From Streptomyces radiopugnans (GTDB lineage Bacteria > Actinomycetota > Actinomycetes > Streptomycetales > Streptomycetaceae), in contig NZ_FOET01000005.1 in NCBI RefSeq assembly GCF_900110735.1, positions 248,001 to 312,000 of the forward strand: DNA of 64,000 nt. Reading direction: 5' to 3'. Of the stretch, positions 11,019-19,169 are shown piece by piece (positions within the stretch are counted from its first letter, which is position 1; every line of letters begins with the position of its first letter). Under the pieces are notes generated by a model. It made no database searches, was not told the DNA's origin, and worked only from the letters and a program-made list of their open reading frames with translations. Both the position numbers and the translations under genes were made by a program.

Positions 11019-12590
11019 ATGGGACACCCTCGCAGGCGTCTGCGCACGTCCACCGCCGTGGCCGCCGCCTCGGCCGCGATGCTGGCCGGGACCGTCGCCG
11101 GCCCGGCCTCCGCCGCCCACGGCGCGACCGCCTCGTCCACCGTCCGCTTCGTCGAGATCCCCGGCGACGGCGGCACGCCGCTGGCCGCCAACGTCGTCGT
11201 CCCCGGCGACGCGGACGGCGGGCGCCGCTACCCGCTCGTCGTACTCCCCACCAGCTGGTCCATGCCGCAGGTCGAGTACCTCGCCCAGGCGAAGAAGCTC
11301 GCCGACTCCGGCTACGTGGTGCTCAGCTACAACTCGCGCGGCTTCTGGCAGTCCGGCGGCGAGATCGAGGTCGCCGGCCCGCCCGACATCGCCGACGCCT
11401 CGAAGGCCATCGACTGGGCGCTGGCCAACACCCCCGCCGACCCCGGGCGGATCGGCATGGCCGGCATCTCCTACGGCGCCGGCATCAGCCTGCTGGCCTC
11501 CGCCCACGACGACCGGATCAAGGCCGTGGTCGCCATGAGCGGCTGGGCCGACCTGGTCGACTCCATCTACAGCGGCCGCACCCAGCACACCCAGGCGGCC
11601 GCGTTCCTCACCGGCGCCGGCTACCTCACCGGCCGCCCCGGCGACGAGTTCCAGGAGATCATCACCGGCTTCCTCTCCTCCGACCTGGAGAAGGAAGGGG
11701 ACATGATCGCCTGGGGCGAGAAGCGCTCCGCCGCCACCCACATCGACCGCATCAACGCCAACGGGCCCGCGATCATGCTGGGCAACGCCTGGGGCGACTC
11801 GATCTTCCCGCCCAACCAGTACGCCGACTTCTACGAGAAGCTGACCGGCCCCAAGCGCCTGGAGTTCCGGCACGGCGACCACGCCACCCCCGAGATGCCC
11901 GGCCTGCTGGGCCTGCCCAACGAGGTGTGGAACAACGCCGAGCGCTGGCTCGACCACCACCTCAAGGGCGAGGACAACGGCATCGACCGCGAGCGGCCCG
12001 TTCAGCTCACCGACCGCCAGGGCGACCAGGAGGGCTACCCCGGCTGGAAGTCCGTCCCCTCGGGCGCCGAGCGGATCGCGCTGAAGGACACCGATCGGGT
12101 CCTGGCGAACGTCGACTCCGGCGCGAACGGCGGCACGGTCTTCCTCTCCAGCATCTTCGACCAGCTCACCGGCATCCCGCCGACGGTCTCCGTCCCGCTG
12201 CTGCCCGACTGGCACTCCGCGGTCTGGAAGTCCGAGCGGTACACCACCACCCGGCAGATCCGGGGCACCGCGAAGCTGCACACCACGGTGACCGCCGACA
12301 AGTCCAGCGGCACCTTCGTCGCCCACCTCTACGACGTCAACGCCCTCGGGGTGGGCAGGCTGGTCACCCACGCGCCGTTCAGCTTCCACGGCAGGACGCC
12401 GGGCGAGGCGTTCGGCGTGGACCTGGAGCTGTTCTCGACCGCATACGACGTCCCGGCCGGGCACCGGCTCGCCCTGGTGATCGACACCGTCGACCCGCTC
12501 TACGCCGAGCACAACCCGTTCGGCGCGAAGCTCACCTTCTCCTCGCCCGCGGACGACCCCTCGTACGCCGAGATCCCCGTGCGCGAATGA
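11019..12590 (+). CDS. Secreted alpha/beta hydrolase, CocE/X-Pro dipeptidyl-peptidase-like
   Basis: A 523-residue exported protein. Residues 1-32 form a signal peptide (basic start, hydrophobic Ala-rich core, cut near 'GPASAAHG'). The alpha/beta-hydrolase core has the nucleophile elbow 'IGMAGISYGAG' and 'YVVLSYNSRGFWQSGG', as in the S15/CocE group. The C-terminal part (about residue 340 on) is a jelly-roll-like domain ending 'RLALVIDTVDPLYAEHNPFG', the type seen in X-Pro peptidases and cocaine esterase. It probably acts outside the cell on peptides or esters. A ribosome site (AGGAAGAGG) precedes the ATG. Its promoter carries two palindromes. Confidence 0.85.
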   Translation: MGHPRRRLRTSTAVAAASAAMLAGTVAGPASAAHGATASSTVRFVEIPGDGGTPLAANVVVPGDADGGRRYPLVVLPTSWSMPQVEYLAQAKKLADSGYVVLSYNSRGFWQSGGEIEVAGPPDIADASKAIDWALANTPADPGRIGMAGISYGAGISLLASAHDDRIKAVVAMSGWADLVDSIYSGRTQHTQAAAFLTGAGYLTGRPGDEFQEIITGFLSSDLEKEGDMIAWGEKRSAATHIDRINANGPAIMLGNAWGDSIFPPNQYADFYEKLTGPKRLEFRHGDHATPEMPGLLGLPNEVWNNAERWLDHHLKGEDNGIDRERPVQLTDRQGDQEGYPGWKSVPSGAERIALKDTDRVLANVDSGANGGTVFLSSIFDQLTGIPPTVSVPLLPDWHSAVWKSERYTTTRQIRGTAKLHTTVTADKSSGTFVAHLYDVNALGVGRLVTHAPFSFHGRTPGEAFGVDLELFSTAYDVPAGHRLALVIDTVDPLYAEHNPFGAKLTFSSPADDPSYAEIPVRE

Positions 12591-12619
12591 ACGCCCCGCC
12601 GGCCCGCACCGGCGTCCAC

Positions 12620-12655
12620 CGGCCGTACCCCGCCGCCTCCGGCGGGGTACGGCCG
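12620..12655. terminator. Intrinsic terminator after the secreted hydrolase
   Basis: Perfect 15-bp arms (12620-12634 and 12641-12655) close a 6-base loop 30 bp downstream of the hydrolase stop codon. Confidence 0.75.
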
Positions 12656-12733
12656 TCCGCTTTCCGCGGACGGTTCCGCCGGCGGTTCCGCCGGCGGGCC
12701 CGGGCGCGGGAGGGAGCGAGCCCGGACGCGGGC

Positions 12734-12772
12734 CGGCCCCGGCGCGACGGGGCTGCCGTCGCGCCGGGGCCG
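12734..12772. terminator. Intrinsic terminator after the citrate synthase gene
   Basis: Perfect 17-bp arms (12734-12750 and 12756-12772) with a 5-base loop lie 46 bp beyond the end of the convergent citrate synthase gene. Confidence 0.75.
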
Positions 12773-12818
12773 GAGGGCCGTACGTCCCGCCGCCCGGAGG
12801 CGGGCGCCGGGACGGGGA

Positions 12819-13919
12819 TCAGCGGGCGATCTCGTCGTACCCCTCGATCTCCCGCAGGCTGCGCGAGCCCGGACCCACATAGCGCGCGGAGGGACGCACC
12901 AGGCGGCCGGTGCGCTTCTGCTCCAGGATGTGCGCCGACCAGCCGGCGGTGCGGGCGCAGCTGAACATCGAGGTGAACATGTGCGCCGGGACCTCGGCGA
13001 AGTCCAGCACGATCGCCGCCCAGAACTCCACGTTGGTGGCCAGCACCCGGTCCGGGCGCCGGTTGTGCAGTTCCTCCAGCGCCGCCTTCTCCAGGGCCTC
13101 GGCGACCTCGAAGCGCGGTGCGCCCAGTTCCCTGGCGGTACGGCGCAGCACACGGGCGCGCGGGTCCTCGGCGCGGTAGACGCGGTGGCCGAAGCCCATC
13201 AGGCGCTCACCGCGGTCCAGGGCGCCCTTCACGTACGCCTCGGCGTCCCCGGTCCGCTCGATCTCCTCGATCATGCCCAGCACGCGCGAGGGCGCGCCGC
13301 CGTGCAGCGGGCCGGACATCGCGCCGACCGCACCCGACAGCGCAGCCGCCACGTCCGCGCCGGTGGAGGCGATGACGCGGGCGGTGAAGGTGGATGCGTT
13401 CATGCCGTGCTCGGCGGCCGACGTCCAGTAGGCGTCCACGGCCGCGACGTGCTTGGGGTCGGGCTCGCCGCGCCAGCGGCGCATGAAGCGCTCCACGACG
13501 GTCTCGGCCTTGTCGATCTCGCGCTGCGGCACCATCGGCAGACCCTGGCCGCGCGCCGACTGGGCGACGTACGACAGCGCCATCACCGCGGCCCGCGCCA
13601 GGTCGTCGCGGGCCTGCTCCTCGTCGATGTCCAGCAGCGGGCGCAGGCCCCACACGGGCGCGAGCATCGCCAGCGCGGACTGCACGTCCACCCGGATGTC
13701 ACCCGAGTGGACCGGGATGGGGAAGGGCTCGGCCGGGGGCAGACCGGGGTTGAAGCTGCCGTCCACCAGCAGGCCCCACACGTTCCCGAACGAGACGTGA
13801 CCCACCAGGTCCTCGATGTCCACACCCCGGTAGCGGAGGGCGCCGCCCTCCTTGTCGGGCTCGGCGATCTCCGTCTCGAACGCGACGACTCCCTCGAGTC
13901 CGGGTACGAAGTCGGACAT
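12819..13919 (-). CDS. Citrate synthase (second type, 366 aa)
   Basis: It condenses oxaloacetate with acetyl-CoA (or propionyl-CoA in methylcitrate synthases). The catalytic histidines are in '[20 protein letters not shown]' and '[19 protein letters not shown]'. The protein starts with '[20 protein letters not shown]', the short form that lacks the N-terminal zinc-like domain of type II enzymes. It has a good AGGAGCC ribosome site. The gene is divergent from pdxH across 372 bp. Streptomyces usually carry more than one citrate synthase, so whether this one serves the TCA cycle or another role cannot be decided from sequence. Confidence 0.93.
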   Translation of the reverse strand: MSDFVPGLEGVVAFETEIAEPDKEGGALRYRGVDIEDLVGHVSFGNVWGLLVDGSFNPGLPPAEPFPIPVHSGDIRVDVQSALAMLAPVWGLRPLLDIDEEQARDDLARAAVMALSYVAQSARGQGLPMVPQREIDKAETVVERFMRRWRGEPDPKHVAAVDAYWTSAAEHGMNASTFTARVIASTGADVAAALSGAVGAMSGPLHGGAPSRVLGMIEEIERTGDAEAYVKGALDRGERLMGFGHRVYRAEDPRARVLRRTARELGAPRFEVAEALEKAALEELHNRRPDRVLATNVEFWAAIVLDFAEVPAHMFTSMFSCARTAGWSAHILEQKRTGRLVRPSARYVGPGSRSLREIEGYDEIAR

Positions 13920-14291
13920 CTGGCGGCTCCTCGTATGTGGTTCGGTAGGAGGACGGCGGGCACCCCAGGGGGCCGGTCGGCTCTCTGCGGGCGTGCCTGC
14001 GCGGTTCCGCCGCCGCGGGGGCTGGCGGTCCGGGCCGGCACCCGGTCCTGCCCTGCTGCTGTTGGGCTGCCGGTGGTGACCGGGCAGCGACTGGTCGGAC
14101 ACGATAGCCCGCGCTGTGCGGAGGCCACAGTGGTCCAGCCAGCGATTCTGTCCGGTTCGGCAGATGCGGGGAAGAGTGAGATGCGGCACACTCGCCGTTT
14201 CCCCGTATCCAGGTGTACACGCTCCGGAGGACGGGCAAACTCGCCCGCCACCGCCCGATGCCGCGCGCCGGGCGTGTTGCAAGATGAACGC
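13920..14291. other. Divergent promoter region, citrate synthase / pdxH
   Basis: This 372-bp stretch separates two divergent housekeeping genes. It contains no credible gene. A short inverted repeat TGTG-N7-CACA is present near 14116-14130. No promoter element was convincing enough to assign. Confidence 0.5.
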
Positions 14292-15002
14292 GTGCCCCAA
14301 GCCGACGACGCAGCCCGCGAAGCCCTCGCCCACCGCCCGCACCTGGACCCCGCCGCGATGCGGGCCCACTACCGGGCGGAAGGACTCCGGGAGGAGGATC
14401 TCGCCCCCGACCCCTACGGGCAGTTCCTGCGCTGGTTCGAGGAGGCGGTGGCCGCCGGGCTCCACGAACCGAACGCGATGGTCGTCTCGACGGCCGACCA
14501 GCAGGGACGGCCCAGCTCGCGCACGGTGCTGCTCAAGCAGTTCGACGAGCGCGGCTTCGTCTTCTACACCAACTACGACTCGCGCAAGGGCCGCGAGATC
14601 GACGCCAACCCGTACGTCTCGCTGCTCTTCCCCTGGCACGCCGTCGCCCGCCAGGTGATCGTCGGCGGCCGGGCGGAGCGCACCGGCCGCGACGAGACGG
14701 CCGCCTACTTCCGCACCCGCCCGCACGGCTCGCAGCTCGGCGCGTGGGCCAGCGAGCAGTCCTCGAAGGTGGCCTCCCGGGAGGAGCTGGACCGCTCCTA
14801 CGAACAGCTCGCGGCCCGCTACCCGGAGACGGAGCGGGTCCCCGTCCCGCCGCACTGGGGCGGCTACCGGGTGGTGGCGCGGACGGTGGAGTTCTGGCAG
14901 GGCCGCGAGAACCGCCTCCACGACCGCCTGCGCTACGTCCGCCGGGACTCCGGCGGCTCCGGCGCCGAGGCGGCCTGGACGGTCGAGCGCCTCAGTCCCT
15001 GA
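14292..15002 (+). CDS. pdxH: Pyridoxamine 5'-phosphate oxidase
   Basis: It oxidises pyridoxamine/pyridoxine phosphate to PLP using FMN, the last step of B6 salvage. The 236 residues show the family signatures: '[14 protein letters not shown]', the FMN/PLP-binding '[20 protein letters not shown]', '[20 protein letters not shown]', and the C-terminal '[16 protein letters not shown]' in which R-L-H-D-R contacts substrate. The GTG at 14292 gives a start consistent with the family length. Codons before it in the same frame lack a ribosome site. Cytoplasmic homodimer by family knowledge. Confidence 0.94.
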   Translation: MPQADDAAREALAHRPHLDPAAMRAHYRAEGLREEDLAPDPYGQFLRWFEEAVAAGLHEPNAMVVSTADQQGRPSSRTVLLKQFDERGFVFYTNYDSRKGREIDANPYVSLLFPWHAVARQVIVGGRAERTGRDETAAYFRTRPHGSQLGAWASEQSSKVASREELDRSYEQLAARYPETERVPVPPHWGGYRVVARTVEFWQGRENRLHDRLRYVRRDSGGSGAEAAWTVERLSP

Positions 15003-15391
15003 CGGGTCCGCCGGCCCCCGGCGGGCCCCTGCTGTCCGGGGGCTCCGGGGAACCCGAAGGCCCAGAAGGTCCAGAAGACGCAGACGACCCGCGGGCCTTG
15101 GCCCCGGTCGCGCCGTGCGGCGCGAGGGGGGTCGGTCGGACGTACCGACAGCCCGCGGGTCGGGTGACTGCTTGGGATTGGCCGGCGGCGCCGGCATCAC
15201 GCTGTGACGTCGGCCTCCTAGGCCGCAGCCACCTCACGCGTCCGGTTGCAACTCATCTGCCGAACCACCTCCCTTCTCGTGTACCTCAAACGTTAGGCGG
15301 CCGTATGGGCACGGACAAGCGAATTTCGAGGGCACAACGATTTGCGTGAATCACATGTGTGCTGCGTCACGTTCGAGTTCAATGATCGGGA
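15003..15391. other. Intergenic region with a minus-strand mini-gene
   Basis: Between pdxH and the PAS-domain gene. The right third has unusually low GC for this genome around 15320-15390 and holds the presumed promoters of both the PAS gene and the minus-strand mini-ORF. The left half contains several short GC-rich hairpins that could terminate either pdxH or the minus-strand transcript. Confidence 0.5.
15218..15256 (-). CDS. 12-residue mini-ORF with strong expression signals
   Basis: Read on the minus strand, an ATG at 15256 opens a 12-codon frame encoding MSCNRTREVAAA and ending in TAG. It is preceded at 8 bases by AAGGGAGGTGG, a near-perfect ribosome site (15275-15265). A candidate promoter lies just upstream: TTGTCC and TAACGT separated by 17 bp (minus strand, about 15316 to 15288), giving a leader of roughly 25-30 bases. 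It may be a leader peptide of an attenuated transcript or a micropeptide. Downstream on this strand there is only non-coding DNA and the 3' end of pdxH. No function is known to me. Confidence 0.5.
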   Translation of the reverse strand: MSCNRTREVAAA

Positions 15392-16849
15392 GTGCAGTTG
15401 CGCGCAGCGTCCAGCTGGGGGTGCCAGGTGACGGCTCAGTCCGAGACCCACTTCGAACACGGTGCAGGTGACGGAGGCGACACCCGCGGCGGTCCCGGGG
15501 GAGGAGCCGCCCCGCCGCGGTTCGCCGACTCCGAGGACGAGCTGCTGCTCGCCGCCCTCCTGGACGGCATGGACGCCGCCCTGTGCGCCTTCGACGCCGA
15601 CGGCGTCGTCACCCACTGGAACCGCGAGGCCGAGCGCATCCTGGGCTGGACCAGACAGGAGGCCGTCGGCCGCCGGGGGCTGGCGGGGTGGGCGGTACGC
15701 GCCGCCGACGCGGAGGACGTCCAGGGGCGGCTGATGGCCGCGATGGCCGCGCCGGGACGCCGGGTCCACGAGTTCGCGCTGGTGCGCAAGGACGGCGGAC
15801 GGGTGCTGGTGCGGGTGCAGTGCTCGGGGGTGCGCGGCGCGGGCGGCCGGCCGACCGGCGTGTACTGCGCGTTCGGCGAGGTGCGCACGCAGATCGACCT
15901 GGAGCGGTCCATCGCCCTGAGCGAGGCCCTGTTCGAGGGCGCCTCGTGGGGGGTGGTCCTGGTGGACGCCGACCTGCGCCCGGCCGTCGCCAACCTCCAC
16001 GCCGCCCGCGCGCTGCGCGTCGGCCGTACGGCCATGCTCGGACGGCCGCTGGGCGAGCTGGTGGGGGAGGGCGTGGAGGAGCTGGAGAGCGCCCTCCAGC
16101 ACGTGCTGGCGGAGGGCCCGCCGCCCGCTCCGGCGGAGCTGTGGGTGACGCTGCGCCCGCCGGCCGACGGGCGGGAGGACGGCCGGGAGGACGGGCCGGC
16201 CGGGGACGCGCGGCGCTGCTGGCGCAGCGGCTTCCTGCGGCTGGTCTCGCCGATGGCGGAGGAGACGCCGGTGCCGCTGGGCGTGGCGTGGTTCTTCACG
16301 GACGTCACGGACGCCAGGCGGGCCGAGCAGGAGGCGGCGCGGTTCCGCTTCCGGGGCAACCAGATCCACCGGGCGGCGCGGGCCGCGGCCGAGTGCGAGG
16401 ACCCGATGGAGGCGGCGGCCGTCCACCTGGACTTCGCGCTGGCGGGCTTCGCCGACCACGCGCTGCTGGACCTGGCGGCGGCCGGCTCGCCGGTCCGGCT
16501 GGTGCGCACCGCCGAGGCCCCGGCCCCGGGCACGACGACGACGGGCGTCCCGATCCCCTACGCGCGCGACCACCCGGCGCTCCAGGCGTACGAGCGCTGC
16601 GGCCCGGTCCGCACCAGCGTGGGCGGCGCGGCGGTGCAGGGGTGGGCGCGGGCCCGCAGATGGCCGGAGGGCACGGTGCACGGCCTGTGCGTGGTCCTGC
16701 GCAGCCGCGGCCGCACCCTGGGCGTGCTCACCTTCCTGCGGGGGGCGAGCCGGCGCGCCTTCGACCGATCGGACGCGGTCTACGCGGAGGGCGTCGCCGA
16801 CCGCGTCGCCGCCGCGATCGACCTCGCCCGCGCCCTGTCCCGGGACTGA
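15392..16849 (+). CDS. PAS-domain sensory protein with GAF-like C-terminus
   Basis: A 485-residue cytoplasmic protein. The first PAS domain spans about residues 48-165 ('LLDGMDAALCAFDADGVVTH', 'WNREAERILGWTRQEAVGR', 'EFALVRKDGGRVLVRVQ', 'GVYCAFGEVRTQIDLERSI'). A second PAS-like segment follows ('EALFEGASWGVVLVDADLRP'), and residues 320-480 resemble a GAF domain ('VHGLCVVLRSRGRTLGVLTF'). No kinase, phosphatase or cyclase output domain is present, so it may sense a ligand and act through a partner. The start could be the GTG at 15392 or 15428. Many Streptomyces carry PAS/GAF proteins ending in a PP2C phosphatase. This one ends before such a domain. Confidence 0.75.
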   Translation: MQLRAASSWGCQVTAQSETHFEHGAGDGGDTRGGPGGGAAPPRFADSEDELLLAALLDGMDAALCAFDADGVVTHWNREAERILGWTRQEAVGRRGLAGWAVRAADAEDVQGRLMAAMAAPGRRVHEFALVRKDGGRVLVRVQCSGVRGAGGRPTGVYCAFGEVRTQIDLERSIALSEALFEGASWGVVLVDADLRPAVANLHAARALRVGRTAMLGRPLGELVGEGVEELESALQHVLAEGPPPAPAELWVTLRPPADGREDGREDGPAGDARRCWRSGFLRLVSPMAEETPVPLGVAWFFTDVTDARRAEQEAARFRFRGNQIHRAARAAAECEDPMEAAAVHLDFALAGFADHALLDLAAAGSPVRLVRTAEAPAPGTTTTGVPIPYARDHPALQAYERCGPVRTSVGGAAVQGWARARRWPEGTVHGLCVVLRSRGRTLGVLTFLRGASRRAFDRSDAVYAEGVADRVAAAIDLARALSRD

Positions 16850-16935
16850 GCCCGCGCCCGGGAGCCGGGGCGCGGGACCGTGACGCGGGCCGGGACATGG
16901 AGCCGGGACGCGGGCCGGGACACGGAGCCGGGCCG

Positions 16936-17739
16936 TCAGCGCAGGTAGAAGATCCGGTCCGCGTGTTCGGCCATCACCCGGGCGTTCCACTCGTGGCCCC
17001 CGTCCACGTTCCCCGAGCGCAGCAGGGGCGGGGTGACGCCGCGGGCGGCCAGCGCGCCCACGGCCGAGGCGACGACGGCCTGCATGATCGCGCCGGTCAC
17101 CACCGTCGAGGCGGGGGCGAAGGGGGCGCCGACGCCGTCCGCCGTCAGCTCCGCGTCGCCCACCGCGATCTTGCTGTCGACGACGACGTCGCAGTGGTCC
17201 TTCAGGAAGGTGCCCGACGGGTTGCGCGGCGAGGTGGCCGACGCGTACGCCACCGAGGTCACGCCGATCACCCTCAGGCCGAGCTCCCGGGCGCGGGAGG
17301 CCATCTCCACCGGCAGCGCGTTGCGGCCCGACAGGGAGATCACCACCAGTACGTCGCCGGCCCGCGCGGGAGAGGTCTCCAGCACGGCCGAGGCCAGTCC
17401 CTCCACCCGTTCCAGCGCGCTGCCCAGCGTCGCGGGCACCACGTCGACGCCGACCGCGCCGGGCACGGGCAGGAGGTTCAGCACTGCGAGGCCGCCCGCC
17501 CGGTAGACCACGTCCTGGGCCGGCAGGGAGGAGTGGCCCGCGCCGAAGGCGAAGACGCGGCCGCCGCCGGTGAAGGCGTCGGCGATCAGCGCCCCGGCCG
17601 CCGAGATGCTGCCGGCCTCCTCCTTGCGGACCCGCTCCAGCAGGCCGATGGCCGCGTCGATGAACCGCTCGGCCGGGCTGCTCCCGTCCGCCGTCCCGCC
17701 TGCCGCCCCGTCCGCAGCCCTGTCCGCCGTCCCGCCCAT
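16936..17739 (-). CDS. SIS-domain sugar-phosphate-binding protein (UPF0309 type)
   Basis: A 267-residue protein with a SIS fold: 'VFAFGAGHSSLPAQDVVYRA' and 'VLVVISLSGRNALPVEMASR' are the phosphosugar-binding loops, followed by 'GLRVIGVTSVAYASATSPRN'. SIS proteins isomerise phosphosugars or sense them as regulators. This family has no DNA-binding domain. I placed the start at 17739 because GGGAGG lies eight bases upstream. A longer frame to 17853 adds only Pro/Arg-rich residues. It is divergent from dmdR1, an arrangement I recall from S. coelicolor. The substrate is unknown. Confidence 0.85.
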   Translation of the reverse strand: MGGTADRAADGAAGGTADGSSPAERFIDAAIGLLERVRKEEAGSISAAGALIADAFTGGGRVFAFGAGHSSLPAQDVVYRAGGLAVLNLLPVPGAVGVDVVPATLGSALERVEGLASAVLETSPARAGDVLVVISLSGRNALPVEMASRARELGLRVIGVTSVAYASATSPRNPSGTFLKDHCDVVVDSKIAVGDAELTADGVGAPFAPASTVVTGAIMQAVVASAVGALAARGVTPPLLRSGNVDGGHEWNARVMAEHADRIFYLR

Positions 17740-17995
17740 CGCCCCGGCCTCCCGTCGTGTGCCGCCGTCGTACGGCCCCGGCGCGCGTCCGGCCGCATGC
17801 CCCGGTGAACGCTCCGGCGCGCGCCCCGGAACATCCCGTGACGCCGCGATCACGGTGAGGTCTGGACCAGTGCGCTGTCAATACGCCGCGCTTCGGTACG
17901 GCGTACGGACGGCCTCCGGCGGACCGGGAACGGTTGTCGGCTCCATGCGTCAGAATTGGTTCCCAGGGCCACCGCACGAGCTGACGAGGGGCACG

Positions 17996-18691
17996 ATGTC
18001 CGGACTCATCGACACCACGGAGATGTATCTCCGTACCATCCTGGAGCTGGAGGAGGAGGGCGTGGTCCCCATGCGTGCCCGTATCGCCGAGCGGCTCGAC
18101 CAGAGCGGCCCGACGGTGAGCCAGACGGTGGCCCGCATGGAGCGTGACGGCCTGGTCCGGGTCGCCGGCGACCGGCACCTGGAGCTGACCGAGGAGGGGC
18201 GGCGGCTGGCCACGCGCGTGATGCGCAAGCACCGGCTGGCCGAGTGCCTCCTGGTCGACGTGATCGGCCTGGAGTGGGAGCAGGTGCACGCCGAGGCGTG
18301 CCGCTGGGAGCACGTGATGAGCGAGGCGGTGGAACGCCGCGTGCTGGAGCTGCTGCGGCACCCCACCGAGTCTCCCTACGGCAACCCGATCCCGGGCCTC
18401 GAGGAGCTGGGCGAGCCGTCGGAGGCCGGGCCGTTCCTGAGCGACGACATGGTGAGCCTGTCGGAGCTGGACGCGGGCTCGGACGGCAAGACGGTCGTGG
18501 TGCGCCGGATCGGCGAGCCGATCCAGACGGACGCCCAGCTGATGTACACGCTGCGGCGGGCCGGTGTGCAGCCGGGCGCCGTGGTCAGCGTGACGCCGGG
18601 GGCGGGCGGCGGTGTTCAGGTCGGCAGCGGCGGCGAGGCGGCGGAGCTGACCGCCGACGTCGCCACGCACGTGTTCGTCGCCAGGCGCTGA
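17996..18691 (+). CDS. dmdR1: DtxR-family iron-dependent repressor DmdR1
   Basis: An Fe(II)-dependent repressor of siderophore and iron-uptake genes. The 231 residues contain a winged helix ('ARIAERLDQSGPTVSQTVAR'), the dimerisation/metal domain with the ligand cluster 'HAEACRWEHVMSEAVERRVL' (Cys, Glu, His), and a C-terminal SH3-like domain. The N-terminus 'MSGLIDTTEMYLRTILELEE' is the typical IdeR/DtxR opening. Length and neighbouring SIS gene match dmdR1 of S. coelicolor as I remember it. In that species the opposite strand is reported to encode a second protein, Adm. A minus-strand open frame exists here too (17950-18366). Confidence 0.93.
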   Translation: MSGLIDTTEMYLRTILELEEEGVVPMRARIAERLDQSGPTVSQTVARMERDGLVRVAGDRHLELTEEGRRLATRVMRKHRLAECLLVDVIGLEWEQVHAEACRWEHVMSEAVERRVLELLRHPTESPYGNPIPGLEELGEPSEAGPFLSDDMVSLSELDAGSDGKTVVVRRIGEPIQTDAQLMYTLRRAGVQPGAVVSVTPGAGGGVQVGSGGEAAELTADVATHVFVARR

Positions 18692-19169
18692 GGGCGGGTC
18701 GGACTGCCGGACTGCCGGACTGCCGGGAGGGTGCCCGGCGTCCGGCCTTCCGGCGGTCCGGCCTTCCGACGGTCCGGGGTTGCGCGGAACGCGAGTGGCG
18801 GGGACCGTGTCGTGGCACGCTTTCGGTGACGCGTACGGGAAGACGGAAGGGGAGCCGTCCATGGGGCTGTCGTACCACCGGGGCCCCGGCGCCGTCGTCG
18901 GCCGCCGGGGCCCCGCCTCCCCGTGTCCCCCCGTTCCGCCGCCCCCCTGTGCGACCCTGAGCCCCGAACTCCCAGGGTCGCTCCCCGCGGGCCCCTGTCC
19001 CCGAGCGGCCCGCCTCCCGGTAGCTGTCTCCCCTCGGCCCGGCCGAACGACACTCGCTGAGTGTCACTCAAAAGAGGGGTGTTGCACGTCAGATGGGCTT
19101 GTTCGAATAAAGGTTCGATAGCGTGAGGCCGGCAGACGACGAGGCAGGCGCACGACACGGACGGGAGGG
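18692..19169. other. Intergenic region with short repeats and LexA-like box
   Basis: 478 bp between dmdR1 and the hydrolase-fold gene. It begins with three tandem copies of GGACTGCC (18701-18724), followed by two 13-bp copies beginning GTCCGGCC (18740 and 18756), which can fold back on them and may terminate dmdR1. A possible small ORF begins at the ATG at 18861 (ribosome site GGAAGGGGAG) but is low complexity. A LexA-type palindrome lies at 19103-19118. Confidence 0.5.
19103..19118. promoter_or_regulatory. LexA (SOS) box-like palindrome
   Basis: TCGAATAAAGGTTCGA matches the actinobacterial SOS box TCGAAC-N4-GTTCGA at 11 of 12 defined positions. It lies 52 bp upstream of the ATG at 19170. 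DNA-damage control of the downstream gene is inference. Confidence 0.4.

Noticed and set aside
18780..19121. 113-codon plus-strand frame before the hydrolase-fold gene
   Set aside because: Low-complexity Pro/Arg/Cys protein in an intergenic region with repeats. The only support is a fair ribosome site at 18861.
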